Assembly (NCBI RefSeq): GCF_016908115.1
Contig: NZ_JAFBDH010000004.1
Coordinates: 1 to 64,000, forward strand
Origin: Peptoniphilus gorbachii
Lineage (GTDB): Bacteria; Bacillota; Clostridia; Tissierellales; Peptoniphilaceae
Direction: 5' to 3'
DNA: 64,000 nt
Numbering within the stretch: the stretch's first letter is position 1; each line of letters starts with the position of its first letter. A program made the translations under genes and the position numbers. Positions 24,497 through 33,053 of this stretch are shown one piece after another. The notes below the pieces were generated by a model. The model saw only the letters and a list, made by a program, of their open reading frames with translations. It was not told the origin of the DNA and made no database searches.

Positions 24497-27144
24497 AGAT
24501 TTTTTTCAACCTTTGCAATTTGTTCTTCCACTGTCTTTAAAATTTCTTCGTACTTTGTAACTTTTTCTTTTTCTTCCTCAATTAATTTTGCTGGTGCCTT
24601 TGAAACAAATCCTTGGTTAGATAATTTGCCTTTGGCTCTTTTTAGTTCAGCTTCTGCATCTTTCTTGTCCTTTTGAAGTCTCTTTAATTCCTTTTCAAAG
24701 TCCACAAGTTCCTTTAGTGGAAGTTGAATTTCTGCTCTGTCGAGAACTATGGCAATATTTTCTGAATTTTTCCTGCTTTCATCGTCAGTTATTTCAACAG
24801 AATTTGAATAACCAAGGTTTAGTAAAAGTCCCTTTGTTTCTTCAAAAATTTCCTTAATTTCTTGGTCCTTAGTGTAAACAAGAGTGTTGGATTTTTTTGA
24901 ATTTTCGATGTTCATTTCACTTCTTGCATTTCTAATTTCACGAATTGCATTTTCAATGTATTCTGTGGCTCTTTCTTCCTTTTCAAATACAAGTTCTTCC
25001 CTGTATTCAGGCCATTTAGAAACAATTAGGGCATTTTCCCTATTAGGTAGGGCTTGCCAAATTTCTTCTGTGATATATGGCATAAATGGATGAAGAAGTT
25101 TCAAAATATTTTCTAATACATAAAGTAAAACTTTTACTGTGTTTGTTTTTTCTTCTGCATTATCTGAATACAAAACTGGTTTTACAATTTCAATGTACCA
25201 GTCACAGAAATCTGACCAGATAAAGTCGTAGATGTCATCTGCTGCAAGTCCAATATCATACTTTTCGATTTTTTCTGTTATTGATTTTATAACTTTTTGT
25301 AATTTTGAAAGGATCCACTTGTCTTCATAGTGAAGTTTTTCAAGGTCAAAGTTTGAATCTGTAATTTCATCAGACATATTCATCATGAGAAATCTTGTTG
25401 CGTTCCAAAGTTTGTTGGCAAAGTTTCTGTTTGCTTCAACTCTCTTAGTGTAAAATCTCATGTCATTGCCTGGAGTGTTTCCAGTTACAAGAGTAAATCT
25501 AAGGGCATCAGCGCCGTAGTCTCTTATGATATCAAGTGGGTCAATGCCATTTCCTAGTGACTTTGACATTTTTCTTCCTTGGTCATCTCTTACAAGTCCA
25601 TTTAAAAGTACATCCTTAAATGGAAGTTTGCCTGTTTGTTCAAGGGCAGAGAAGACCATTCTTATTACCCAGAAGAAAATTATATCGTAGCCAGTTACAA
25701 GTACATTTGTTGGATAAAAATACTCGTATTCTGGAGTTTTTTCTGGCCAACCCATTGTTGAGAAAGGCCAAAGGGCAGATGAAAACCAAGTGTCAAGTGT
25801 ATCTTCGTCTTGAGTGTAAGTTTTTCCTTCATGTCCCTTAGTATTAGATGGATCAGTTTTTGAAATTACAATTTCATCGTCAGAATCAGAGTACCAAACT
25901 GGAAGTCTGTGTCCCCACCATAATTGTCTTGAAATATTCCAGTCGCGAATATTTTCTAGCCAATTTTCATAAATTTTTCCAAATCTTTCAGGAACTATGT
26001 TGAGATTTCCCTTTCTATATTCTTCAAGAGCTGGCTTTGCAAGTGGTGCCATCTTTACGAACCATTGCTTTGAAATAAGTGGTTCAATAACTGTCTTACA
26101 TCTTTCGCAATGACCCACAGCGTTGTGGTGGTGCTTTTTGCCAATGTAGTAACCAAGCTTTTCGAAGTCTTCTATTATTTTCTTTCTAGCTTCATATCTT
26201 TCCATGCCAGCATAATCGCCTGCATTTTCATTTAAGTAGCCCTTGCCATCCATGATTACAAGTTGACCAAGATCATGGCGAGAGCCAACTTCAAAGTCGT
26301 TAGGGTCGTGAGATGGAGTGATTTTTACTGCACCAGAACCAAAGTCCATTTCAACATACTCGTCGGCAATGATTGGAATTTTTTTGTTGCCCATTACTGG
26401 AATCATTACATATTCGCCAACTAGGTCAGTGTATCTTTCGTCAGCTGGGTTTACTGCAATGGCAAGGTCTCCAGGAATTGTTTCTGGTCTTGTTGTTGCA
26501 ATTTCAATTCCACCTTCCCTATCTGCAAAAGGATATTTGAAGTACCAAATATTTGAATCAGTTTCAATATGTTCAACTTCTGCATCAGAAATTGAAGTTT
26601 CGCAAGATGGACACCAGTTTATAATTCTATTGCCACGATAAATTAGTCCTTTTTCATAAAGTTCTATGAAAACTTCTTCTACTGCGTTAGATAAATTTTC
26701 GTCAAGAGTAAAACTTTGTCTTGACCAGTCGCAGGAAATGCCAAGTTTTTTAAGTTGGTTTACAATATTTCCACCGTATTCGTGAGTCCAGTCCCAAGCT
26801 TTCTCCAAGAATTTTTCTCTGCCAATGTCTTCCTTATCTATGCCTTCTTTTCTAAGTTTTTCTACAACTTTTGCTTCTGTGGAAATAGATGCGTGGTCAG
26901 TGCCTGGAATCCAAAGGGCAGAATAGCCTTGCATTCTCTTTGTCCTAATTAAGACATCTTGAATTGTGTTATTAAGAGCGTGACCCATGTGAAGGTTGCC
27001 TGTTACATTTGGAGGTGGCATAACAATAGAGTAAGGTTTTTTATTTTCATCAACCTCTGCCCTAAAATAATTATTTTCCATCCAATAGTCATAAATTTTC
27101 TCTTCAAAATCCTTTGGATCATAAGTTTTGTTTAACTCTTTCAT
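24493..27144 (-). CDS. valS: Valyl-tRNA synthetase
   Basis: Class I synthetase charging tRNA-Val. HIGH motif as HMGHALNN (about residues 52-59), KMSKS as KMSKSLGNGIDP, an intervening editing domain (about 190-330), the anticodon-binding domain, and the C-terminal ValS coiled coil from about 815 (FEKELKRLQKDKKDAEAEL). 883 residues, full length. A T-box leader precedes it, so it is induced when tRNA-Val is uncharged. Confidence 0.96.
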   Translation of the reverse strand: MKELNKTYDPKDFEEKIYDYWMENNYFRAEVDENKKPYSIVMPPPNVTGNLHMGHALNNTIQDVLIRTKRMQGYSALWIPGTDHASISTEAKVVEKLRKEGIDKEDIGREKFLEKAWDWTHEYGGNIVNQLKKLGISCDWSRQSFTLDENLSNAVEEVFIELYEKGLIYRGNRIINWCPSCETSISDAEVEHIETDSNIWYFKYPFADREGGIEIATTRPETIPGDLAIAVNPADERYTDLVGEYVMIPVMGNKKIPIIADEYVEMDFGSGAVKITPSHDPNDFEVGSRHDLGQLVIMDGKGYLNENAGDYAGMERYEARKKIIEDFEKLGYYIGKKHHHNAVGHCERCKTVIEPLISKQWFVKMAPLAKPALEEYRKGNLNIVPERFGKIYENWLENIRDWNISRQLWWGHRLPVWYSDSDDEIVISKTDPSNTKGHEGKTYTQDEDTLDTWFSSALWPFSTMGWPEKTPEYEYFYPTNVLVTGYDIIFFWVIRMVFSALEQTGKLPFKDVLLNGLVRDDQGRKMSKSLGNGIDPLDIIRDYGADALRFTLVTGNTPGNDMRFYTKRVEANRNFANKLWNATRFLMMNMSDEITDSNFDLEKLHYEDKWILSKLQKVIKSITEKIEKYDIGLAADDIYDFIWSDFCDWYIEIVKPVLYSDNAEEKTNTVKVLLYVLENILKLLHPFMPYITEEIWQALPNRENALIVSKWPEYREELVFEKEERATEYIENAIREIRNARSEMNIENSKKSNTLVYTKDQEIKEIFEETKGLLLNLGYSNSVEITDDESRKNSENIAIVLDRAEIQLPLKELVDFEKELKRLQKDKKDAEAELKRAKGKLSNQGFVSKAPAKLIEEEKEKVTKYEEILKTVEEQIAKVEKNL

Positions 27145-27189
27145 TTTTCCTCCTCGAAATTTATATTTTGTATATTATTTTATATTTTA

Positions 27190-27405
27190 AAAATAAAAAG
27201 CGTCCTCCATCCCTAAGGACGAAAGACGCGGTACCACCTTAATTTTTATTTTTCAATAAACACTTTAAAATCTTTAACGAGATAAGTCGTCTCTGGCTAC
27301 TAGATTCACCAAAGAAGCAAAAAAGCTACAATCGTAAAGTTTATAAAGACCTCCCAGCAAATAGTCTCTCTCTATCTATAAATTTTTACAATCCTCTTTT
27401 TTATT
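27190..27405 (-). ncRNA. T-box leader of valS
   Basis: On the minus strand the T-box sequence AGGTGGTACCGCG is followed by the competing terminator GCGTC...GACGC with T-run (27,190-27,225). Upstream is a stem I region with AGAGAGACTATTT and GGGAGGTC. A codon GTA in the region TAGTAGCC could be the valine specifier, but I could not fold it to be sure. It senses uncharged tRNA-Val. Confidence 0.9.
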
Positions 27406-27413
27406 GCTTGTTT

Positions 27414-27710
27414 TTATTTTGATTTAGTATAAATCTGTGTTGGACCATCTGCTCCACCAATAATTACTATACCTTTATCTTTGTCATTGTTTTCTTTCTT
27501 TTCAGTATAAATCTGTGTCGGACCGTCTGCCCCACCGATAATTTCTATACCCTTATCTTTGTCAGTCTTTTTATTTGTTTCTGTATAGATTTGAGTTGGA
27601 CCGTCTGCTCCACCAATTATTCCAATAGCTCCAGCTTCATTAGCATTATATCCATATAAGACTCCTGCACCTATTAAGTTAATGGCTACTACAATAATTA
27701 TTTTATTCAT
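27414..27710 (-). CDS. Repeat peptide precursor with three GGADGPTQIYT motifs
   Basis: 98 residues. The N-terminus is hydrophobic (about 3-20, NKIIIVVAINLIGAGVLYG), a membrane anchor or signal peptide. Three copies of IIGGADGPTQIYT follow at residues 31-43, 57-69 and 83-95, with an exact 26-residue period. They are joined by charged linkers such as TNKKTDKDKG and KKENNDKDKG. The GIIGGADGPT motif is otherwise known from the membrane-embedded beta subunit of Na+-pumping decarboxylases (OadB/GcdB type), but nothing else of that 350-plus-residue protein is present. GGGAGGTG precedes the ATG. It has its own promoter at 27,734-27,762 and ends just before the valS T-box. Function unknown; a processed repeat peptide or ion-binding peptide are possibilities. 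Confidence 0.8.
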   Translation of the reverse strand: MNKIIIVVAINLIGAGVLYGYNANEAGAIGIIGGADGPTQIYTETNKKTDKDKGIEIIGGADGPTQIYTEKKENNDKDKGIVIIGGADGPTQIYTKSK

Positions 27711-27733
27711 AGGACACCTCCCAATTTATATAA

Positions 27734-27762
27734 AAGATACCACAAAAATCCTCCAAAATCAA
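27734..27762 (-). promoter_or_regulatory. Promoter of the GGADGPT peptide gene
   Basis: TTGATT (27,757-27,762), 17-nt spacer, TATCTT (27,734-27,739) on the minus strand, about 25 nt before the start codon. Confidence 0.5.
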
Positions 27763-27773
27763 TAAGAATTCGA

Positions 27774-28766
27774 TTATCTAGGGATAAAACCAACCTTTTT
27801 ATAAACTTTTCTTAGGGTTTTGTTGGCAAGATAGGATGCCTTTTCTGCTCCTTCTTTGTAGACAGATTCAAGATATGCCTTGTCAGATCTTATTTCTTTA
27901 AATCTTTCACGTAAAGGTCTTAGGCCTTCAACTACAACTTCGCCAAGGTCTTCCTTAAATTCTCCATAACCAAGATTTTCGTACTTCTTGACAATTTCTT
28001 CTGGGCTCATGCCAGAAAAAGATGCGTGAATGTTGATGAGGTTCTTTAGTCCAGCTTGTTCATCAGAATACCTAAACTCGCCAGATGAATCTGTAACAGC
28101 TCTTTTTATTTTCTTTCTAGTGTCATCTTCTGAATCTAAAATTAAAATAAAGGCGTCTTTATTTGAATCAGACTTAGACATCTTTGAAGATGGATCTTTA
28201 AGTGACATAATTCTCGCCCCAACTTTTGGTGTCAAAATTTCTGGAATTGTAAAAGTTTCAGAATATCTTGAATTAAATCTTTGTGCCAAGTCCCTTGTGA
28301 TTTCAATGTGTTGCTTTTGGTCTTCGCCTACTGGCACATAAGAAGTGTTGTAAAGCAAAATATCTGCCGCCATTAGGACTGGATAATTAAGTAGTCCTGC
28401 TTGGACATCAGTGTATTTTTTTGACTTATCCTTAAATTGTGTCATCCTTTGAAGTTGACCAAGACCTGTCATTGTATTTAAAACCCAACCAAGTTCAGCG
28501 TGAGCTGGCACGTGAGACTGAATATAAATTATTGACTTCTTTGGGTCAAGACCTGCTGCAAGATAAAGGGCAAGGACATCAAGAGTGTTCTTCCTCAAAT
28601 CCTTTGGCTCTTGTGCCACAGTTATGGCGTGCATGTCAACAATACAATATAGACAGTTGTATTCATCTTGAAGTCCAATAAAATTCTTCAAGGCTCCAAT
28701 ATAATTTCCAATAGTTAGAGAACCTGAAGGTTGAATCCCTGAATAAACTATTTTTTTATCATCCAT
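27774..28766 (-). CDS. trpS: Tryptophanyl-tRNA synthetase
   Basis: Class I synthetase for tRNA-Trp. GIQPSGSLTIGNYIGAL at the N-terminus holds the HIGH-equivalent; KMSKSDSNKDAFI is the KMSKS loop. Length 330 is typical of bacterial TrpS. Its start overlaps the end of the CPBP protease gene by 8 nt, so the two are coupled. It is the third gene of the minus-strand unit mtaD-CPBP-trpS. No T-box is seen before it. Confidence 0.95.
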   Translation of the reverse strand: MDDKKIVYSGIQPSGSLTIGNYIGALKNFIGLQDEYNCLYCIVDMHAITVAQEPKDLRKNTLDVLALYLAAGLDPKKSIIYIQSHVPAHAELGWVLNTMTGLGQLQRMTQFKDKSKKYTDVQAGLLNYPVLMAADILLYNTSYVPVGEDQKQHIEITRDLAQRFNSRYSETFTIPEILTPKVGARIMSLKDPSSKMSKSDSNKDAFILILDSEDDTRKKIKRAVTDSSGEFRYSDEQAGLKNLINIHASFSGMSPEEIVKKYENLGYGEFKEDLGEVVVEGLRPLRERFKEIRSDKAYLESVYKEGAEKASYLANKTLRKVYKKVGFIPR

Positions 28767-29619
28767 TTTTAACTCCCTTTCTTTTTTCTAAATAAAATAT
28801 AATAAGTATGCTTATGATTTCAATAAAAGTTACTACAATGCTTCCTTCTGGTCCATAAATTTTATCATAAAGATTATAATTTAAAACTTTAAAATTAAAT
28901 AGGCTGTCAAAGCCACTAAAACCACTGACATTTAAGCCATAAATCATTGCCATGGAAAAATTCCATCCTGCGTGGACTCCAGAAGTCACCATAATATTGT
29001 CTGTGTAAAATAATAATTTTGCAAAAAATATTCCCACTAAAATTGTGTTTAGGGTGGATAAAATTGTCACGCCCTCATTGCCAAGGTGCAAAAGTCCAAA
29101 GAAAAGAGATGGCAAAATAATTGCAATTTTCTTTCCATATTTATCAAATAAGGCTCTTGTAAGTATTCCTCTAACTAAAACTTCTTCTGATGTAGATTGG
29201 ATGAAAAAGGCTATAAAGTAGCCTAAGAAAATCAAATTAAGATTTCCCATATTTATAGCTTGAAATCCTAAAACTCCCCTTCCTAAATCCACAAGTAGAT
29301 AGATAGAAATTTGCAAAAATCCAAAAAATAAGCCAAGAGCAATATTTTTCGCAAGCTTATCTTTTTTGAAATAAATGTAGTCAAATTTCTTCTTTAATAA
29401 AAATTTTACAAATAATATTGCTGCCGATAATTGTCCCGTTGTCCCCAATAACATTATGAGATTGGCATTTTTATAGTCGCTGTTAAAGTAGGTCTGTCTA
29501 TAAAAAATTAAGGACAGGGCAAGCATAATCCCAGCAGTGAAGATGGCGATCATTGCAAGTAAAATTATTATTTTAAAAATAATTTTAAAAAAATTTTTTA
29601 TTTTTCTTTTTTCTTCCAT
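28759..29619 (-). CDS. CPBP-family intramembrane protease
   Basis: 286 residues with about seven or eight hydrophobic segments. The CPBP (Abi) motifs are present: EEVLVRGILTRAL (Glu-Glu), FGLLHLGNE (His) and HAGWNFSM (His and Asn), which line the membrane metalloprotease site. Members process prenylated or other membrane proteins, or give bacteriocin immunity; the substrate here is unknown. It starts 3 nt after the amidohydrolase stop and overlaps trpS. Confidence 0.88.
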   Translation of the reverse strand: MEEKRKIKNFFKIIFKIIILLAMIAIFTAGIMLALSLIFYRQTYFNSDYKNANLIMLLGTTGQLSAAILFVKFLLKKKFDYIYFKKDKLAKNIALGLFFGFLQISIYLLVDLGRGVLGFQAINMGNLNLIFLGYFIAFFIQSTSEEVLVRGILTRALFDKYGKKIAIILPSLFFGLLHLGNEGVTILSTLNTILVGIFFAKLLFYTDNIMVTSGVHAGWNFSMAMIYGLNVSGFSGFDSLFNFKVLNYNLYDKIYGPEGSIVVTFIEIISILIIFYLEKRKGVKNG

Positions 29620-29622
29620 ACT

Positions 29623-30906
29623 CTATCTACTTTTTATATCTTCCCATCTCTTATTAACCACTTGTCTAACTTTTTCTTCATCAACATTTACAAGTTCCCT
29701 ATCTCTCATAATAAATTTCCCGTCGCAAATCACTGACTCAACATCATGAGAGTTTGCTGAATAGACAAGAGATGATATGAGGTTATTTCTCGGTGTGAAG
29801 GAATTTGAATTTAAATCAAAAACTGTAAGGTCGGCTAGATAATCTTCCTTTATAAGTCCAAGCTTTTCAAAGCCAAGGGCCTCTGCTCCATTTACTGTTG
29901 CCATCTTTAAAATTTCTATAGCTGGCACAGCTTTTTCATTCATGGTAACAGCCTTATTTACAATGCCTCCTATGTGCATTTCTTCTACAAAATCTTGGTT
30001 GTTATTTGATGAGTCGCCGTCAGTTCCCATAGCCAATTTAATATTTTCCTTTAGCATTTTATCAACTGGCGTAAAGCCGCTGGCGAGCTTTAAATTCGAA
30101 CTAGGATTATAAACTGGGTAGAATTTTTTATTTTTTACAAGTTCAATTTCTTCATCAGTAATGTGAACGCAGTGGGCTGCAATTATTTGGCTATCAAGTA
30201 GTCCCAAAGTGTTTACATATTCTATTGGCGTCATTCCATATTCTTTTTTTGAATTTTCCACTTCTGTTAAAGTTTCAGAAAGGTGAATGTGAATAAGATG
30301 ATCGTATCTTTCAATAGATCTCTTTGAAATTTCTCTTAAAAATTCTGTAGAACATGTGTAAATTGCGTGAGGTGCTGGAACAACTTTTATTCTGCCGCCG
30401 CATTTATTTTGATAGTTCTTGTAAAGCTGATCAAATTCTTCAAGCTTTTCTTCGCCCTTTCCATCTACATCTGTCATGCCACGAGTTAGGACTCCACGAA
30501 TTCCAGATTCAACTGCTGCGTCGCCAACCCTATCCATTTCATAATACATGTCGCAAAAAGATGTAACACCAGATTTTATGTTTTCTATAATAGATAGCAT
30601 TGATGACCAATAAATATCTTCTGCATTGAGTTTTGCTTCAATGGGCCAAATTTCATTTTCAAGCCAATCCATAAGTGCCAAGTCGTCAGCATAATTTCTA
30701 AAATAGGACATGCCAAGATGAGTATGGGCATTTACAAAACCCGGTGTAAGAAGTTTATTTTCTCCATTAAAGACTTCATCTGCATCAAGCTTTAAATTTT
30801 CGCCGATTTTTTTTATTTTATTTTCTTCAATAAAAATATCTGCACCGTCAATTATTTTTTCTCTTTCTATATCTAAATAAGAAATATTTTTTATAAGTAT
30901 ACTCAT
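29623..30906 (-). CDS. mtaD: Amidohydrolase, 5'-methylthioadenosine/S-adenosylhomocysteine deaminase type
   Basis: Metal-dependent deaminase of the MtaD/SsnA/TrzN group. Metal ligands: NAHTHLGM (HxH), HIHLSET, HCVHITDEE and the Asp in GTDGDSSNNNQDF. It probably deaminates methylthioadenosine, SAH or adenosine, salvaging purines; the exact substrate cannot be told. The ATG at 30906 (MSILIKNI, 427 residues) has GGAGG before it. An earlier in-frame start would add 22 unlikely residues and include that site. Confidence 0.87.
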   Translation of the reverse strand: MSILIKNISYLDIEREKIIDGADIFIEENKIKKIGENLKLDADEVFNGENKLLTPGFVNAHTHLGMSYFRNYADDLALMDWLENEIWPIEAKLNAEDIYWSSMLSIIENIKSGVTSFCDMYYEMDRVGDAAVESGIRGVLTRGMTDVDGKGEEKLEEFDQLYKNYQNKCGGRIKVVPAPHAIYTCSTEFLREISKRSIERYDHLIHIHLSETLTEVENSKKEYGMTPIEYVNTLGLLDSQIIAAHCVHITDEEIELVKNKKFYPVYNPSSNLKLASGFTPVDKMLKENIKLAMGTDGDSSNNNQDFVEEMHIGGIVNKAVTMNEKAVPAIEILKMATVNGAEALGFEKLGLIKEDYLADLTVFDLNSNSFTPRNNLISSLVYSANSHDVESVICDGKFIMRDRELVNVDEEKVRQVVNKRWEDIKSR

Positions 30907-30989
30907 AATTCCTCCAATAGTAATATTATAACAAAGTTTAAAAATTTTTTTCAATTTATTGAAATTTCTCACTTCATAAAATTAATCTT

Positions 30990-30998
30990 TGATATAAT
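30990..30998 (+). promoter_or_regulatory. Extended -10 promoter very close to the TRIC start codon
   Basis: TGATATAAT (30,990-30,998) is an extended -10 box. The ATG at 31,005 is only six bases further on, so the transcript would begin at or next to the start codon. Confidence 0.5.
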
Positions 30999-31004
30999 AA
31001 ATTC

Positions 31005-31652
31005 ATGAATGGGAATTATTTAGAATTTAATGTTTTTTTCGACATCATTGGCACCATTGCCTTTGCAATTTCTGGTGCCATACTTGGATGCAAAAAGAAA
31101 ATGGACATACTTGGTGTAATCGTTTTAGGTCTAGTAACAGCTCTTGGGGGTGGATTCATTCGAGACTTGGTCCTTGGTATAACGCCACCAAAGATGTTTC
31201 AAAATTCAACTAATGCGGCAATATCCACTATCTTTTCGATTTTAGTTTTTATTTTATATTCAATTAGAAGGGACTTTGAGAAGTCACACTGGATTAAATT
31301 AATGAATAAGTTTATGATTATTACAGATACCATTGGTCTTGCATCTTTTACCATAACTGGAATGGCGACAGCAATATCCCTTGGTTATGACAAAAAATTT
31401 CTTTTAATTTTTGTAGGCTCAATTACTGGAGTTGGCGGCGGAATGCTTCGTGATGTCTTATCAGGCTCAATTCCCTTTATCTTTCGGGAGCAAGTTTATG
31501 CCGGTGCCTGCATACTTGGTGCCACAATTTTTATAATAGCAAGACATTTTTGTAATTATCAAATTTCAATGGTTATATGCTTTTTTGCAGTTTTAATCAT
31601 TAGACTTTTAGCTGTAAAGAAAAATTGGAATTTGCCGAGAATATCAAATTAG
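31005..31652 (+). CDS. TRIC cation channel family protein (UPF0126)
   Basis: 215 residues with seven hydrophobic helices arranged as two three-helix repeats plus one. The two glycine-rich repeats are GLVTALGGGFIRDLVLG (about 44-60) and GSITGVGGGMLRDVLSG. Bacterial homologues of the trimeric intracellular cation channel conduct monovalent cations. No ribosome binding site is visible upstream; see the promoter entry for a possible leaderless message. The next gene starts 9 nt after its stop. Confidence 0.88.
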   Translation: MNGNYLEFNVFFDIIGTIAFAISGAILGCKKKMDILGVIVLGLVTALGGGFIRDLVLGITPPKMFQNSTNAAISTIFSILVFILYSIRRDFEKSHWIKLMNKFMIITDTIGLASFTITGMATAISLGYDKKFLLIFVGSITGVGGGMLRDVLSGSIPFIFREQVYAGACILGATIFIIARHFCNYQISMVICFFAVLIIRLLAVKKNWNLPRISN

Positions 31653-31661
31653 GAGGAAAAA

Positions 31662-31973
31662 ATGGCAGTAGCAGAATTAACACTTATACCTATTGGAACA
31701 AAGACAACATCTGTTAGTAAATACATAGCAGGTGCTCTTGATTCAATTGGAGAAATTGAAGGACTAACTTATGAACTTAATGCAATGGGAACAACAATTG
31801 CTCATAAGGACTTAAAGGTTTTATATGATGTAATAAGAAGAATGCAAGAATCCGTCTTTGAAAATGGAGCAGATAGAGTTTACTCTGTTGTAAAAATTGA
31901 CGATAGACGCGACAAAAATTACACTTTTAAGGATAAAATTACATCTGTTAATGAAAAGAGAAAAAATAAATAA
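31662..31973 (+). CDS. MTH1187/YkoF-like thiamine-binding protein (UPF0045)
   Basis: 103 residues. LTLIPIGTKTTSVSKYIAGA and LNAMGTTIAHKDLKVLYDVI are the family blocks of the MTH1187 (UPF0045) group, small ferredoxin-like folds that bind thiamine or a related molecule. It is probably in an operon with the TRIC gene; a terminator follows. Its biological role is not established. Confidence 0.85.
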   Translation: MAVAELTLIPIGTKTTSVSKYIAGALDSIGEIEGLTYELNAMGTTIAHKDLKVLYDVIRRMQESVFENGADRVYSVVKIDDRRDKNYTFKDKITSVNEKRKNK

Positions 31974-31979
31974 AAAAAA

Positions 31980-32010
31980 TTAAGCCTCATCAATGATGGG
32001 GCTTTTGATA
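31980..32010 (+). terminator. Terminator after the thiamine-binding protein gene
   Basis: AAGCCTCATCA-A-TGATGGGGCTTTT: stem of about 11 bp with one G-T pair, followed by a T-run. Confidence 0.8.
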
Positions 32011-32043
32011 AATTATTTTGAAAAAATTTTTGGAGGAGGAAAT

Positions 32044-33006
32044 ATGTACGAAGGATTTTTAACTGATGTCAAGGGAATAAAACTTGGTCACGCAGAAGAT
32101 AAGCTCGCCCTAACTGGTACAAGTGTAATCTTGTGTGAAAAAGGTTTTACTGCAGGAGTTGACGTGCGTGGTGCTGGACCTGGCACTCGTGAAACTGATC
32201 TTTTAAGAGCAGAGAACTTGGTTCAAAAGGTTCACGCAGTTTTTTTAACTGGTGGCTCTGCCTTTGGTCTTGATGTTGGCGGCGGCATCATGAAATTTTT
32301 GGAAGAAAAAAATGTAGGCTTTGATGTTGGTGTTGGAGTAGTTCCCATAGTTCCTGGTGCAGTTTTATTTGATCTTGCAGTTGGCGATTCTAAAGTTCGT
32401 CCTGATTTTAAAATGGGTTATACTGCAGCAAAAAATGCAAGAGAAAAAGATGAAAGCATGGGAAATCTAGGTGCAGGATCTGGCGCAAGTGTTGGTAAAA
32501 TTTTGGGAAATGATTTTGCCATGAAGTCAGGCATAGGTCAATCTTCAGTAAAAGTAGGCGACCTCATTGTTTCTTCCATTGTGGCTTTAAATGCTCTTGG
32601 CGATATTTTTGATTATGAAGATGGAAAAAGAATCGCAGGAGTTTATGATAGAAAAAATAAAAAATTTTTAGACACTTGTGCCCTTTACGAAAAGAGATTA
32701 AACGATTATAATCAATTTAGCTCAGCCAACACAACAATTTCTCTTGTTGCAACAAATGCAAAGCTAACAAAGGCAAATTGTAATAAGATCTCACAAATGG
32801 CTCATGATGGTTACGCAAGATCAATTAATCCTGTGCACACTATGAACGATGGAGATACTATTTTCACACTTTCAAGTGGCGAAGTTGCAGCAGATATTAA
32901 TTTAGTGGGAATTCTTGCGGCAAAAACAATTTCTAGGTCTATTGCCAATGCAATTTATTCAGCAGAAGATTCAGGCGGGCTAGTAAGTTATAAAAGCATC
33001 AAATAG
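32044..33006 (+). CDS. P1-family (DmpA-like) aminopeptidase
   Basis: 320 residues from the ATG at 32044, which has GGAGGAGG upstream. Ntn-hydrolase of the DmpA/BapA P1 family: DVRGAGPGTRETDLL, GGSAFGLD, GNLGAGSGASVGKI, ALNALGDIFD, and the expected self-cleavage region SSANTTISLVATNA. There Thr230 or Thr231 would be the new N-terminal nucleophile. These enzymes remove N-terminal residues from small peptides. It is followed closely by the ECF transporter gene. Confidence 0.9.
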   Translation: MYEGFLTDVKGIKLGHAEDKLALTGTSVILCEKGFTAGVDVRGAGPGTRETDLLRAENLVQKVHAVFLTGGSAFGLDVGGGIMKFLEEKNVGFDVGVGVVPIVPGAVLFDLAVGDSKVRPDFKMGYTAAKNAREKDESMGNLGAGSGASVGKILGNDFAMKSGIGQSSVKVGDLIVSSIVALNALGDIFDYEDGKRIAGVYDRKNKKFLDTCALYEKRLNDYNQFSSANTTISLVATNAKLTKANCNKISQMAHDGYARSINPVHTMNDGDTIFTLSSGEVAADINLVGILAAKTISRSIANAIYSAEDSGGLVSYKSIK

Positions 33007-33053
33007 TATTGATGCATGAAGGGTATCTTTATGAACCCTATCTGGAGGTAAAA

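Noticed and set aside
27414-27710. Remnant of an oxaloacetate decarboxylase beta subunit gene
   Set aside because: Three in-phase copies of one motif with an N-terminal helix and a good ribosome binding site are not what decay of a 350-residue membrane protein would leave.
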